Shown: positions 48,258 through 57,339 of the stretch, in pieces
Numbering within the stretch: position 1 is the stretch's first letter
How the letters are laid out: each line of letters begins with the position of its first letter
Source of the DNA: Novipirellula herctigrandis
GTDB lineage: Bacteria; Planctomycetota; Planctomycetia; Pirellulales; Pirellulaceae
Direction: 5' to 3'
Length of the DNA: 64,000 nucleotides
Assembly (NCBI GenBank): GCA_007859835.1
Contig: SJPJ01000001.1
Location: 5,074,278-5,138,277, forward strand
Notes under the pieces: generated by a model
Told to the model about the DNA's origin: nothing
Database searches by the model: none
Seen by the model: only the letters and a program-made list of their open reading frames with translations
Translations under genes and position numbers: made by a program

Positions 48258-49889
48258 ATGGCGGCACCCGAATTTGTCTACCAAGAACTCTTCGAACTCG
48301 CAGCCGACCAGACTCAGTACCGCAAACTGACCGGTGACTTCGTAAGTACCAAGACCTTCGAAGGGAAAGAAGTTCTCTGTGTCGATCCCGATGCATTGAC
48401 GCTACTGAGTCAGCAGGCCTTTCACGATATTAACTTTTTCTTGCGTCCTGCTCATCTGCGACAAGTTGCCGCGATTCTCGATGACCCTGATGCGTCCGAG
48501 AACGATCGCATGGTTGCATTGACAATGCTCAAGAATGCGGATGTTGCCAGCGCCGGCGTGTTGCCGTTTTGCCAAGACACCGGCACGGCAATCATCATGG
48601 GTAAAAAAGGAAACTCGGTTTGGTCCGAGGGCGACGAATCGGCATTGGCACACGGTGTCTATAACGCCTATACCGAAAACAACCTGCGGTATTCCCAAAA
48701 CGCTCCGCTGACGATGTGGGATGAAAAGAACACCAGCACGAACTTGCCTGCACAGATCGAACTCGGTGCCGTGGAAGGCGATAGCTACAACTTCTTGTTT
48801 ATCGCCAAAGGTGGCGGGTCGGCAAACAAGACATACCTGTACCAAGAAACTCGGGCGATCTTGAATCCTAAGACGCTGGTTGGGTACCTCACTGAGAAGA
48901 TGGAAACGCTTGGCACGGCCGCTTGTCCTCCCTATCACTTGGCCTTTGTGATTGGAGGAACGTCCGCCGAAATGAATTTGAAAACCGTCAAGCTTGCGTC
49001 GACCAAGTACCTCGACAACCTGCCTACCACCGGGAATGCCCAAGGACGCGCCTTCCGTGATGTGGAATTAGAAGCAGAGCTTTTGGAAGCGGCTCAAAAA
49101 TGTGGAATCGGTGCCCAGTTCGGTGGCAAGTACTTTGCCATCGACGTTCGCGTGATTCGTTTGTCGCGTCACGGAGCATCGCTACCAGTTGGCATTGGTG
49201 TTTCGTGCAGTGCCGACCGACAAGCCAAAGGAAAGATCACGCGTGACGGCGTGTTCATCGAACAACTCGAATTCGAACCGCTGAAGTATATCCCCGAGGA
49301 GCTTCGTCATCGGAAGGACGAGGGCGCGGTGCGTATGGATCTGCGTCGACCAATGAACGAGATTCTCGCTGACCTGAAACGCTACCCGATTCAAACTCGT
49401 CTGTTACTGTCGGGGCCGATTATCGTCGCTCGCGATATTGCTCACGCGAAACTCAAGGAACGTCTCGATGCAGGGCAACCGCTACCTGATTATTTGAAAG
49501 AGCACCCTGTCTACTATGCCGGTCCTGCGAAAACTCCCGCGGGACTTCCGAGTGGATCGTTTGGTCCAACGACGGCTGGACGGATGGACGGCTACGTCGA
49601 TTTGTTTCAAAGCAATGGCGGTAGTATGGTGATGATTGCCAAAGGAAATCGTGGCAAACAAGTGACCGAAGCCTGCCAGAAACATGGCGGATTCTATCTC
49701 GGCAGCATTGGTGGACCCGCCGCTATCTTGGCGAAAGAGAACATCCGCAAAGTCGAGGTCGTTGAATTTGCGGAGCTCGGTATGGAAGCGGTTTGGAAAA
49801 TCGAAGTCGAAGATTTCCCAGCGTTCATTCTGGTGGACGACAAAGGAAACGACTTCTTTGAAACCGTCGGCAGCGGATGTGCTCATTAG
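48258..49889 (+). CDS. Class I fumarate hydratase (iron-sulfur, FumA/FumB type)
   Basis: A 543-residue enzyme of the class I fumarase family, which interconverts fumarate and malate in the citric acid cycle using a [4Fe-4S] cluster. The alpha-subunit part contains the cluster cysteine in [10 protein letters not shown], and further cysteines in GTAACPPYH and [11 protein letters not shown]. The C-terminal beta-subunit part has [22 protein letters not shown] and [14 protein letters not shown]. Length fits the fused FumA form. ATG at 48258 with AAGGAG just upstream is clearly the start. Tartrate dehydratase is a possible alternative within the family, but fumarase is more likely. Confidence 0.94.
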   Translation: MAAPEFVYQELFELAADQTQYRKLTGDFVSTKTFEGKEVLCVDPDALTLLSQQAFHDINFFLRPAHLRQVAAILDDPDASENDRMVALTMLKNADVASAGVLPFCQDTGTAIIMGKKGNSVWSEGDESALAHGVYNAYTENNLRYSQNAPLTMWDEKNTSTNLPAQIELGAVEGDSYNFLFIAKGGGSANKTYLYQETRAILNPKTLVGYLTEKMETLGTAACPPYHLAFVIGGTSAEMNLKTVKLASTKYLDNLPTTGNAQGRAFRDVELEAELLEAAQKCGIGAQFGGKYFAIDVRVIRLSRHGASLPVGIGVSCSADRQAKGKITRDGVFIEQLEFEPLKYIPEELRHRKDEGAVRMDLRRPMNEILADLKRYPIQTRLLLSGPIIVARDIAHAKLKERLDAGQPLPDYLKEHPVYYAGPAKTPAGLPSGSFGPTTAGRMDGYVDLFQSNGGSMVMIAKGNRGKQVTEACQKHGGFYLGSIGGPAAILAKENIRKVEVVEFAELGMEAVWKIEVEDFPAFILVDDKGNDFFETVGSGCAH

Positions 49890-49900
49890 GCGAGGCCGTC

Positions 49901-50008
49901 GGTGCTGTGTCCTTCTGTCCGGCACCGTGTCCTTGTGGCCGGTACCGTGTCCTTGTGGCCGGTACCGTGTCCTTGTGGCCGGTACCGTGTCCTTGTGGCC
50001 GGTACCGC
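49901..50008. repeat. 20-bp tandem repeat downstream of the fumarase gene
   Basis: Four complete units of 20 bp occupy 49921-50000 (GGTACCGTGTCCTTGTGGCC, the first with one change). A diverged unit precedes them at 49901-49920 and a partial unit ends at 50008. Each unit starts with the palindrome GGTACC. The array begins 12 bp after the fumarase stop. It has no unique spacers, so it is not a CRISPR array. Variation in copy number between strains is expected. Confidence 0.92.
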
Positions 50009-50085
50009 ATTTCTCAACAAGACACCAATCGAACGCTCTTGCGGAAATGTCTTTCCCATCGAGACGCTTTACTTGTTAAAGCGGA

Positions 50086-50844
50086 TCAGCCGTCGATGGA
50101 TCGTTTGCGACGGCGATGTTGTTGCCAAACACCCCCGATAGCAAACAAACCAAGCACTGCAAGGCTACCCGGTTCCGGGACGGCGCTGACCGTGATGGTT
50201 CCCGAGGTCGACGAGTAAACTAAATCGCCGAAAAAGGCGTCAGTAAATTCAGACGCATCGGCTCCGTCGTCGTCAAGCGACACGGTAAAGGTGGAACCCG
50301 GGGCAAAGTCCGATGTGGTCATTCCTGGTGGGAGATCAACGTATAAGCGTGTAAGGAGAAACGAGTTTTCGTTATTGACTTCAACGCCAAAAAGCGGGCC
50401 ATCGAGTCCGGAGAAATCACTAACGTCAACCTCGCTACTGCTAATCCAGTCCAGTGCATTGGTGTCGGTTGCCACGTTTTGACTCATATCCAGACTGTCC
50501 GTCGGATCATCATAGAAGAGATAGCTCGTGTCGTTGCTCATGTAAGCTTCAAGCCCAGTCACTACATCAATGTCCGGGTAACTGCTGGGGAACTCCAAAT
50601 TGGTTCCGCCCATGACAGGAGTGAGATCAAAATTGATAAGGAAGTTCAAAATGCCATCGGGCAAGACGTCAAAAGGAGGCAAATCACTCGTGACCGTCAC
50701 ATCAATTACCGCTTGGGTATCCGGTCCAATGATCGACGCGTCGCTGATGTCGATTATCAAATCAGCATGTGATGGAGCACTTGTGGCGACAACTAGGCAA
50801 CTCAAAAGAAGCAATAAGCTTGGTAGATTGCGAGATAGAGGCAT
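50086..50844 (-). CDS. PEP-CTERM-sorted exported protein
   Basis: A 252-residue secreted protein. It has an N-terminal signal (LLLLLSCLVVATSAPSHA) and a C-terminal sorting signal of the PEP-CTERM type: VPEPGSLAVLGLFAIGG, then WQQHRRRKR. The mature part is beta-rich and acidic, with a cohesin-like look (VIDVTVTSDLPPFDVLPDG, TFTVSLDDDGADASEF). Exosortase should cleave and process it; the exosortase gene is not in this window. Such proteins are usually exported as part of extracellular matrix. It converges on the fumarase gene with the tandem repeat between. Confidence 0.88.
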   Translation of the reverse strand: MPLSRNLPSLLLLLSCLVVATSAPSHADLIIDISDASIIGPDTQAVIDVTVTSDLPPFDVLPDGILNFLINFDLTPVMGGTNLEFPSSYPDIDVVTGLEAYMSNDTSYLFYDDPTDSLDMSQNVATDTNALDWISSSEVDVSDFSGLDGPLFGVEVNNENSFLLTRLYVDLPPGMTTSDFAPGSTFTVSLDDDGADASEFTDAFFGDLVYSSTSGTITVSAVPEPGSLAVLGLFAIGGVWQQHRRRKRSIDG

Positions 50845-51202
50845 AAAACAGCCTTTGGGAAAAGAGCATTGAATACGTGATCGACGAAGAGTCCCTCATT
50901 GTAGTCAAAAAACTCTTGTATGAGACAGGCGGTTTTTGGCATTTGCGGTGCTGTTTTTTACTTAGTTGATTTGATAATGGTGCATCGTGGGCTCTTTCCG
51001 CAGCTGTTGAGGCATTGAAACCAGTTCAACACAGAGAAATCTCACCGAGCCTTCCCCCCCGACAGATGTCGTAGCGTTTTTGCTGATGGAGTGGAGTTCA
51101 GCACTCGAGAGTGTTTTTGAGTTGGTTGTAGGCCCAGATCCGTCCAGGCATGGCGGCGCCATGACAGGTCCTGAATAACGTCGATCCCACGTCAATCCCA
51201 CG
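50845..51202. other. Intergenic region with a perfect short hairpin
   Basis: No gene over about 358 bp. It includes the promoter side of the PEP-CTERM gene and the end of the secretion operon. Near 51149-51163 CATGGC and GCCATG pair around a 3-base loop, and TCCCACGTCAA appears twice close to 51190. Neither has a U-run after it. Confidence 0.45.
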
Positions 51203-52147
51203 TCAATAATCAAAATGCTCTGGCATCGATTCCATCGGTGTGTCAGAGGTTTCTGGGCTGCTCAAGTCGAACACGTCGACAGGTTGATCAACCACGCCAA
51301 CAGGGAGGGCAAGCGGTACGCCATCGGATGTCCATTCGTTCGCAACCGACGCAGGAACCATAATCGACTCCGACAGATCGCTTGGCGTTGTTTCCCACTC
51401 GACGGCATCCGTGGATGTTGGCGGATTTTGGCTCGACATCAGATTGCCCGCTTGTTGTAGGTCCGATCCGCCACGGTCTAGCATAGGGTTCAAATCCAGT
51501 GCCAATTGATCCTGGACCCAACGTACCCATCGCGGTCGATATTCGATCATGGCGAGATCTTGCATTTGTTGCCGCGTCAATTCGTCTTGATCGCCCATTC
51601 GGATCTTAGAGCGAACGAGATTCCCTAGATACAAGGGGCTGCTTGGATCAAGCTGGCTGGCTTGCCGGTAAAGGTCGATCGCTTCGATCGTTCGTCCGCC
51701 CGCTTCGAGCGTCATACCAAGGTTGTTTAGCGGTGTGGGGTCTTCGGGTAGCAATTGTGATGCGGAATCAAAGTGGAATGCCGCTTGAGAGAGCCGATGT
51801 TTGTTGAACCAAATCAGTCCTAGATTGTTGTGGGCTCGTCCGTTGGTTGGGTCGAGTTGGATCGCCTTTTCAAAAGACTTAGTCGCCAAATCGCATTTTC
51901 CGGCTTTGTAAGATTTGAGACCTTTTTGGAACGCCGCCAATGAATCCGGCGAGACATCCGAAGTGGTTGTCACGGATGTGTGAACGAATTCCGTGTCACC
52001 ATTGCGATGGAACACCATACATCCGCTGTGAAACGGAATCAGCGTGAAACTGAAAACAAACAGAAATAGTTGATGAATTCGAGGTCGGTCGGGCAGCCCT
52101 TCACCGCATTTGCGTCGATCTGTCGTCGTGGATTGGACAGGGAGCAT
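51203..52147 (-). CDS. TPR lipoprotein at the end of the type II secretion operon (pilotin candidate)
   Basis: A 314-residue protein. A hydrophobic stretch (LFLFVFSFTLIPFHSGC) ends in a lipobox-like SGC with an unusual His at -3; Cys43 would be the lipidated residue. Residues from about 60 to 200 form at least four TPRs (KSYKAGKCDLATKSFEKAIQ, NGRAHNNLGLIWFNKHRL, PTPLNNLGMTLEAGGRTIEA). The C-terminus is disordered and acidic. TPR lipoproteins act as pilotins for secretins of type IV pili (PilF), so it may assist GspD here; this is inference from fold and position. ATG at 52147 is used; a TTG at 52222 would extend it. It is 66 bp after the gspM-like gene. Confidence 0.72.
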   Translation of the reverse strand: MLPVQSTTTDRRKCGEGLPDRPRIHQLFLFVFSFTLIPFHSGCMVFHRNGDTEFVHTSVTTTSDVSPDSLAAFQKGLKSYKAGKCDLATKSFEKAIQLDPTNGRAHNNLGLIWFNKHRLSQAAFHFDSASQLLPEDPTPLNNLGMTLEAGGRTIEAIDLYRQASQLDPSSPLYLGNLVRSKIRMGDQDELTRQQMQDLAMIEYRPRWVRWVQDQLALDLNPMLDRGGSDLQQAGNLMSSQNPPTSTDAVEWETTPSDLSESIMVPASVANEWTSDGVPLALPVGVVDQPVDVFDLSSPETSDTPMESMPEHFDY

Positions 52148-52288
52148 TGGAGGAATCGACCGAGAGTTGCTTTTTTTGGGGGAAACCAAGCGGAAATTAC
52201 GCCCGTTTCCCCTCTCACCCAAATTTCAGGGATGCGGGTCGAGGTTCAGCGAGCTTGAACGCTACGCTGTCTGAACTAACAAACAGCT

Positions 52289-52834
52289 TCACAAGTCGCT
52301 TATGGGGGAAAATATCATTTGGGTCAAGGTCAGCCGCACGTTCCAATGTTCTTCTTGGACCAAAGGATTCGTTCGGGGCGTCAAACTGAGGTCTCGGACT
52401 GTCATGCCATTCTCGGCATCCCGCAAGGCACTTGAAAACAGGATGACCTGCTTTAAGGTCAGGTCTTGCAGTACCATTTGTGTGGCACGCAATTGATAGG
52501 CGGTTCGACCGACACGGCTCGGGGCTTGGGGGTCGACCGACAGCAGCGACGATGGTCTGATCTCAGCAGCGGAAAGTGCTACATCGACTCGCCTCGAGAT
52601 ACGATCGGGAGGCTCAACTTCGAGCGAAGCGACTCGAGGTCGGTGGCGTGCTTGTACGATTTCCCGTGCCCATTTCTGCACTTGGGCGGCATCGTCTATC
52701 GTGGCACCAGAGGATCTTCGGGTCGAGGCGTATTGGTGGTAGGAAATGAAAAGTCCAAACAGGGCTGCCAATGCAAGCATTGCAGTGACCCACGTTGGAT
52801 ACCGAGTCGTGAAAGCATTTGTTTTATCTCCCAT
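52289..52834 (-). CDS. GspM-like type II secretion protein
   Basis: A 181-residue protein with a single N-terminal TM (WVTAMLALAALFGLFISYHQYA, residues about 14-35), a short helical stretch (AAQVQKWAREIVQARHR) and a C-terminal ferredoxin-like domain (AYQLRATQMVLQDLTLKQVILF, VRLTLTQMIF). This is the GspM/PilO layout. The sequence is too divergent for a confident named match, but position directly after gspL supports it. ATG at 52834 overlaps the gspL-like stop by 11 bases; longer frames upstream run inside gspL and are not coding. Confidence 0.7.
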   Translation of the reverse strand: MGDKTNAFTTRYPTWVTAMLALAALFGLFISYHQYASTRRSSGATIDDAAQVQKWAREIVQARHRPRVASLEVEPPDRISRRVDVALSAAEIRPSSLLSVDPQAPSRVGRTAYQLRATQMVLQDLTLKQVILFSSALRDAENGMTVRDLSLTPRTNPLVQEEHWNVRLTLTQMIFSPISDL

Positions 52835-54188
52835 CGGCTGGCTCCGTTGTAGGGGCAGTTGACGGTGAAAAGGTTCCGCGAAGGCTGGTTTGAATTCGTC
52901 CCCTCGATCCGCGAACGCTAGAGGGAGGTTCTGTATGAAACCCCGCTGCTTCCAAAGCTCTTGAAACCGTTCCTGCTTGTTCATGTGACCCCAGATCGAG
53001 GTCGAGAACAAAATCACCATCGTTGATACGTATCGAACGTACCGCCATCGCAAGATCCGGCGGGAAGGCGTCGGCCAGCGGAACAAGCACATCGATCGCG
53101 TCGATTGGCTCTTCAACGCCACCGCTCGTTGTTCGTTGCCCGAGTGCCTTGATGTGTTCGCTCTTCATCCGTTTGACGACCGCTCCCGAAGCCCGTTGAT
53201 TCGGAAAGGTTTCTTGGAAGACTGCTGCGATGGTTTCGGATGCTCCATTACCACGCGAAGCGTACTGCGATGCTTTCCAACATAAGGCGGCACATGAGAC
53301 CAGCACCGCTGAAAAAAACATGATCACAAACGCTCTGACGGAGCTTCGGATGGCTCTTAGTGGGTCGTGTTCTGCGAGCGTTCCGCGGCGCAGATCAAAC
53401 CATGCTTGACGCTGATGCGAAAGCAAGCTTTGTGAGGCGGCGGCCAGCGAACCGTTCCAATCCACTTGGATCCTTTCCACTTCAACCGCATTCACCGCCG
53501 ATGATTCACCATCTTTATCGATTGCATCGTCTGACTGGATCCATAGACGGGGAGCCTCGATGTCGAGCAGTTCAGTTTGCATTTGCAGTTCTTGAGAAAA
53601 CGCTTGGTTGTTCGTCGAGCATTTTCCCCAGGCAACGGGCACCGAGTTGGCAATCGTAAGGAATTCCAACCAATTCCCTGGCCCCTGCGTTTTTCGGATC
53701 AGTTGGACGGTTGCCGGAATTTTCTGTGCCGCGATTAAGTGTTGATAAACCAATAGCGACTCGGGGACAATGTGATGTACCTCCAAACCACGATGCTCGA
53801 GTGCATCGAGAAAAGAACGCAACGGAGTGGTTTCAACGGCGGCACATATCAATGTGCCCCCACGGGGCAGGAAGTCGACTTCCACTGCTTCCGCGTCAAG
53901 TGGCAAGACAGCTTCGATTGCGAAACGGATCGAATCATGCGTTGGCTCCGCATCCAACGCACCACGAGCGATACGGACTAAGTAAGTGATTTCCGATCCC
54001 GTGCAAACAACGAGTTGTTTGCGATTGATCGAGTGCTGGCTGACAAAAGCGTCGACCGCGTTGGTAAACCGCTCGATCGAATCAATCGAGTCTGCACCCT
54101 GTTCACAGTCGAACTTTACCAGTTCGGTGACATCAGGTTGAGCAATGGATTGCAGAAGCGATCCTTGAGGTGACCAGCGAATGATCAT
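52824..54188 (-). CDS. GspL-like type II secretion protein
   Basis: A 454-residue bitopic protein. Residues 1-280 form an actin-like cytoplasmic domain (LVVCTGSEITYLVRIARG, FAIEAVLPLDAEAVEVDFLPR), as in GspL/PilM proteins that bind the GspE ATPase. The TM is about 285-304 (RAFVIMFFSAVLVSCAALCW). The periplasmic part ends in a ferredoxin-like domain (AMAVRSIRINDGDFVLDLDL) and a Ser/Thr/Pro-rich tail. ATG at 54188 is used; an upstream 19-codon extension lacks support and AAGGA precedes the chosen ATG. It is followed by the gspM-like gene with an 11-base overlap. Confidence 0.8.
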   Translation of the reverse strand: MIIRWSPQGSLLQSIAQPDVTELVKFDCEQGADSIDSIERFTNAVDAFVSQHSINRKQLVVCTGSEITYLVRIARGALDAEPTHDSIRFAIEAVLPLDAEAVEVDFLPRGGTLICAAVETTPLRSFLDALEHRGLEVHHIVPESLLVYQHLIAAQKIPATVQLIRKTQGPGNWLEFLTIANSVPVAWGKCSTNNQAFSQELQMQTELLDIEAPRLWIQSDDAIDKDGESSAVNAVEVERIQVDWNGSLAAASQSLLSHQRQAWFDLRRGTLAEHDPLRAIRSSVRAFVIMFFSAVLVSCAALCWKASQYASRGNGASETIAAVFQETFPNQRASGAVVKRMKSEHIKALGQRTTSGGVEEPIDAIDVLVPLADAFPPDLAMAVRSIRINDGDFVLDLDLGSHEQAGTVSRALEAAGFHTEPPSSVRGSRGRIQTSLRGTFSPSTAPTTEPADGR

Positions 54189-54317
54189 TCCTCGGCGTCC
54201 TTTTTGCCGAGCCGAATACAAATGCCTCGTTTCCGCCTGCCACAACTAATGTGATCTCGGTTCCCCGAGGATGGCCAGTAGGAAACGGTCGTGGATGGAA
54301 GTTGGGTGCGGACGCTA

Positions 54318-55139
54318 TTAACCATTGAGGAATTCCAATTCGTCTTCAAGATTAAATTGAGGGAATTCCTCGGGGCGGATGGGGGTGCGGTCGTTGGGGA
54401 TGTCGTCGTCCAAGTGTTCGTGCCGCTCAAGCCCATTCTGCATTGGCCCATTCTGCATTGGCCCATTCTGCATTGGCCCATTTTGCATTGGCGTATCTTG
54501 CATTGGCGTATCTTGCATTGGCGTATCTTGCATTGGCGTATCTTGCGATGCGCGGTCCTGTGACCGATCCATTACCTTGCTTTCGCTGTTGAGCATTAAG
54601 TTTTCACCGACCACGAGTTGAATTCGTTGGCCCTTATACTTTACCCATACTCCGGCGCTATCGATGCTTTCGACAAGCACACCCTTGGGCAGCAAACGCA
54701 AACGCTCGCCCACGCCTTGGAAGGCGAATTGTCCTTGACGGTCAGTTGCAATGGCTAGGCTGCGGCCTGGCTCAACCACCGTTCCTACCAATCGGATGCC
54801 GGTATCGGTACGAATCGGTACCGCAGGCACAACGTTTGGCTTAACGATGATGCGAGGTGGCGTCGGCGCGACAGGCCGCGCCGGTGGTTTGGCGGACAGC
54901 AATTTGCCCTGCAGAGATCGCGACCAGACGGCTTCGAGGTGAGATTGCTCGAGAGAAGGATTGGCGGAGGACGAGGTTCCTGATCGCGACAGGGGTCGGT
55001 TGGCCGATTGCGATACCACGGTTTCAATGGGGATCACGCCCCACGTCCCCATTCCCATCAAGGCAACGCCCATCGCGACGCTTCCGCCTCGTAGGTATTT
55101 CCGGATGGTGGAAGTGGAGAAAAGCATACGTTGGTGCAT
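54318..55139 (-). CDS. GspC/PilP-like protein with 15-bp coding repeats
   Basis: A 273-residue protein with an N-terminal TM (about 20-42), a Pro-rich linker (KPPARPVAPTPPRIIVKP) and a domain of about 70 residues with the strand pattern of the GspC HR or PilP domain (IRLVGTVVEPGRSLAIATDR, QGVGERLRLLPKGVLVESI, WVKYKGQRIQLVVGE). The C-terminal half contains eight units of five residues: four QDTPM-type, then four QNGPM-type (about 199-236), and ends in an acidic tail. Position between gspK and gspL supports a role linking the inner-membrane platform to the secretin. ATG at 55139 is used; Met5 is possible. Confidence 0.7.
   Translation of the reverse strand: MHQRMLFSTSTIRKYLRGGSVAMGVALMGMGTWGVIPIETVVSQSANRPLSRSGTSSSANPSLEQSHLEAVWSRSLQGKLLSAKPPARPVAPTPPRIIVKPNVVPAVPIRTDTGIRLVGTVVEPGRSLAIATDRQGQFAFQGVGERLRLLPKGVLVESIDSAGVWVKYKGQRIQLVVGENLMLNSESKVMDRSQDRASQDTPMQDTPMQDTPMQDTPMQNGPMQNGPMQNGPMQNGLERHEHLDDDIPNDRTPIRPEEFPQFNLEDELEFLNG
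54432..54551. repeat. Eight tandem 15-bp units inside the gspC-like gene
   Basis: On the plus strand the units are three of CCCATTCTGCATTGG, one of CCCATTTTGCATTGG, three of CGTATCTTGCATTGG and one diverged. They fall into two sub-families of four units each. Because 15 is a multiple of three, changes in copy number keep the reading frame. Confidence 0.93.
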
Positions 55140-55159
55140 CCCATGAAGGCTTGTTGAAA

Positions 55160-56209
55160 CTAGGGGAACTCAAATCCGATCGTCCTTTGCAGACCTGTTT
55201 CGTCGGGCATTCGGATCGTCAATTGTTGTCGACGGGTATTGCCATCACTTGCCTCAATCCATAGCGACGCACACTGAGAACTGTCGGCGAGCAGACGGCT
55301 GAGTTGTTGTCGGTCTTTTTCGTTGGTGACCGTTTGTCCCAACAGGATGTTGATCTGTTGCAGCGACGCACCGCGAATGCGTTGTTGAATCCGTCGCGCC
55401 AATCCATCTTGAACAACATCGCGGCAAATTGCAATGATTGCCTCGTCGGAAGCTCGCCAAACATTCAGCCGTCCACTGCTCCAAAGCGTCACACCACGTG
55501 TCATTGCTGCGAGTTGACGAAGGTCGCCCGCACCGGAACTGATTGCCCTAAAATCAAAGATATCGCCCCAACTAACCAACGCGGGGGCAAGGTTTTCAGG
55601 GTCCAAAGTCACGGATTCGTCCGCAGCGACGTCGCCCTCCTCATCCCCGTCGGTTCCTAATCGAGACGCTTTTTGTTGGGAGTCAGTCGCGGTTTCGACA
55701 TTCTGACTACGCCGGCGAGGTTGCAAGCGGACCGAGCGGAAATCTCCCAAATTGATCAAATCGCGAAGCGTTTTTTGGCAGGCCGCTTCGCCTCCCAAAT
55801 CGTATATCACATTGAGATTCGCCTTGGCGTCCTCGTCGGCGAGAATCAAAACAAAAGTTTGGCTGCCCAAACGAAGTTGATCGGAAACGAAATTTGGAAA
55901 CGCTTTGCGATTGCCGTCAGCCTCTGCCGCGATCGCGTCACTTTTCAGCATGAGTCCCTCGGCCGCCGGAAGAATTGCACGTTGGCAACTCAACATTCCC
56001 CACGTTTGCTGTAACGCTCTTTGACGTTGCAGTACCGCTATTCGGGCTCGCGAGCTTGACCGCGAAACTTCGGCCAGAGCGGTCCCAAGCAACACAATTG
56101 CAGCCAATACGATTAGCAAGACAATCCCCATGCGTTTGCCGGGGGTTCGCGGAGTCCATCCATCGCGGGACGGGCAACCAAGTCGATTCACATCTGGGCT
56201 TTGAGCCAT
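55160..56209 (-). CDS. GspK-like minor pseudopilin
   Basis: A 349-residue protein. After a 27-residue basic leader comes a hydrophobic stretch (MGIVLLIVLAAIVLLGTALAE) without the Phe and Glu5 of a typical pseudopilin, as is seen in many GspK proteins. The body has the GspK motif ADEDAKANLNVIYD (about residues 122-135), which binds calcium in relatives, and a helix-hairpin-like region (AIIAICRDVVQDGL, GASLQQINILLGQT). It abuts the gspJ stop directly. GspK caps the pseudopilus with GspI and GspJ. Confidence 0.85.
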   Translation of the reverse strand: MAQSPDVNRLGCPSRDGWTPRTPGKRMGIVLLIVLAAIVLLGTALAEVSRSSSRARIAVLQRQRALQQTWGMLSCQRAILPAAEGLMLKSDAIAAEADGNRKAFPNFVSDQLRLGSQTFVLILADEDAKANLNVIYDLGGEAACQKTLRDLINLGDFRSVRLQPRRRSQNVETATDSQQKASRLGTDGDEEGDVAADESVTLDPENLAPALVSWGDIFDFRAISSGAGDLRQLAAMTRGVTLWSSGRLNVWRASDEAIIAICRDVVQDGLARRIQQRIRGASLQQINILLGQTVTNEKDRQQLSRLLADSSQCASLWIEASDGNTRRQQLTIRMPDETGLQRTIGFEFP

Positions 56210-56911
56210 CTAAAGCTCCCAATGATGATGAATTGTTTCGTTCAAAACGATGTGTCCGTTTTCATCGAGAATCCGTACCTGAACGGTCTCGGGCATTTGA
56301 TCGGTGGCCGCCGACACATTGTCTCCAGACAAAAGTTCTGCTTCCTCTATTTCGCTGAGAGCCCCGATAAGATTGCTGGACACCAACATTGCCGAGACAC
56401 CACGCCATACAGGTTCACGGCTCACTTCCAACCATTGCCCCGTTCTTGGATCGACTCGCCACTGATCACGGAACAACCACCCAACGCCCTTGTCGGATGG
56501 GCGAACGTCATCACTCGACTCTGCAGGAATACTTTTCGAATGCGAGAAAGAACGAATCACACGATAACGGACCGATGCGGGTTGTTGTGTTGACAGCAGT
56601 GCACGAGTATCTCGATGAACATTGCCGCTCAATAAAAAGCCATCTGGCAATACGGAAATGGATCTTGAGAGCATGATGTCGCGACGCAGTTGGTCGGATA
56701 ACAACTCATTTCCCTGGAGTTGTTCGGCGAATCGTATCGCGTCATCTCTTAGGCTGAGTGTTTGCCGAGTCACAGAAATGAGAACGAACATCAATACAGC
56801 GGATAGAACCAACGCGACGATCATCTCGATCAAAGTCAGCGCTGATCGTCGCGAAAACATACGAACGGCGCGATGACCTACTTGCTTGGTCCATGGAAAA
56901 GTGACTCTCAA
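56210..56911 (-). CDS. GspJ-like minor pseudopilin
   Basis: A 233-residue pseudopilin. The prepilin segment is RRSALTLIEMIVALVLSAVL, with Glu5 after the predicted cleavage site. The residue before the site is Ala rather than the usual Gly. The remainder is a beta-rich pilin body (SVRYRVIRSFSHSKSIP, WLEVSREPVWRG), as in GspJ. Its ATG overlaps the gspI stop by 4 bases (ATGA). A second Met (at residue 18, MFSRRSA) would give a shorter leader and is quite possible. Confidence 0.85.
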   Translation of the reverse strand: MRVTFPWTKQVGHRAVRMFSRRSALTLIEMIVALVLSAVLMFVLISVTRQTLSLRDDAIRFAEQLQGNELLSDQLRRDIMLSRSISVLPDGFLLSGNVHRDTRALLSTQQPASVRYRVIRSFSHSKSIPAESSDDVRPSDKGVGWLFRDQWRVDPRTGQWLEVSREPVWRGVSAMLVSSNLIGALSEIEEAELLSGDNVSAATDQMPETVQVRILDENGHIVLNETIHHHWEL

Positions 56912-57339
56912 AGGTTGGCTCCCGTGAAGGTTACGCTTCGCACGAACTCGATCGAGGATAGGACACGTGGCTCGGTTTGGTTACCCGTTTGTTCCCACAC
57001 ATTGAGTCGAATGATCTCGGTTGGCACACCGCAAACCATTCGCTGAGAGACGACACGCGTATTCCATCCCATCGTTGGGTGCTGGGGGATTCGTCCCGAG
57101 TCCGCACCGGGGAGTCCGGTGGAGGAGTCGAGCCATCGAGCGAGCAAATCATCCGCGACCTGAATTGCTTGTCGCTGTCGCGAAGCAAGAGCTAGAATCG
57201 ATCGGTATCTCGACAAAGCCGTGAGCGAACTGACCACCAACAACGCCATCAACATCAAACCGACCAGGACTTCTAGTAGCGTAAACCCATGTGGGTGCCG
57301 GTGCGTCAAACGGGTAAGTTTTGCAGAGTATCGATTCAT
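56908..57339 (-). CDS. GspI-like minor pseudopilin
   Basis: A 143-residue pseudopilin. It has a basic leader and a canonical cleavage site, HGFTLLEVLVGLMLMALLV, with Gly before and Phe after the site and Glu5. The body is short, with a C-terminal FVRSVTFTGANL strand, as in the GspI/GspV group. ATG at 57339 shares its first base with the last base of the gspH stop. The stop overlaps gspJ by 4 bases. It is part of the pseudopilus tip complex with GspJ and GspK. Confidence 0.87.
   Translation of the reverse strand: MNRYSAKLTRLTHRHPHGFTLLEVLVGLMLMALLVVSSLTALSRYRSILALASRQRQAIQVADDLLARWLDSSTGLPGADSGRIPQHPTMGWNTRVVSQRMVCGVPTEIIRLNVWEQTGNQTEPRVLSSIEFVRSVTFTGANL

Noticed and set aside
49901..50008. 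CRISPR array.
   Set aside because: The 20-bp units are directly adjacent with no unique spacers, and there are no cas genes.
53711..53989. Open frame antisense to the gspL-like gene.
   Set aside because: It lies fully within a better supported gene and has no motifs.
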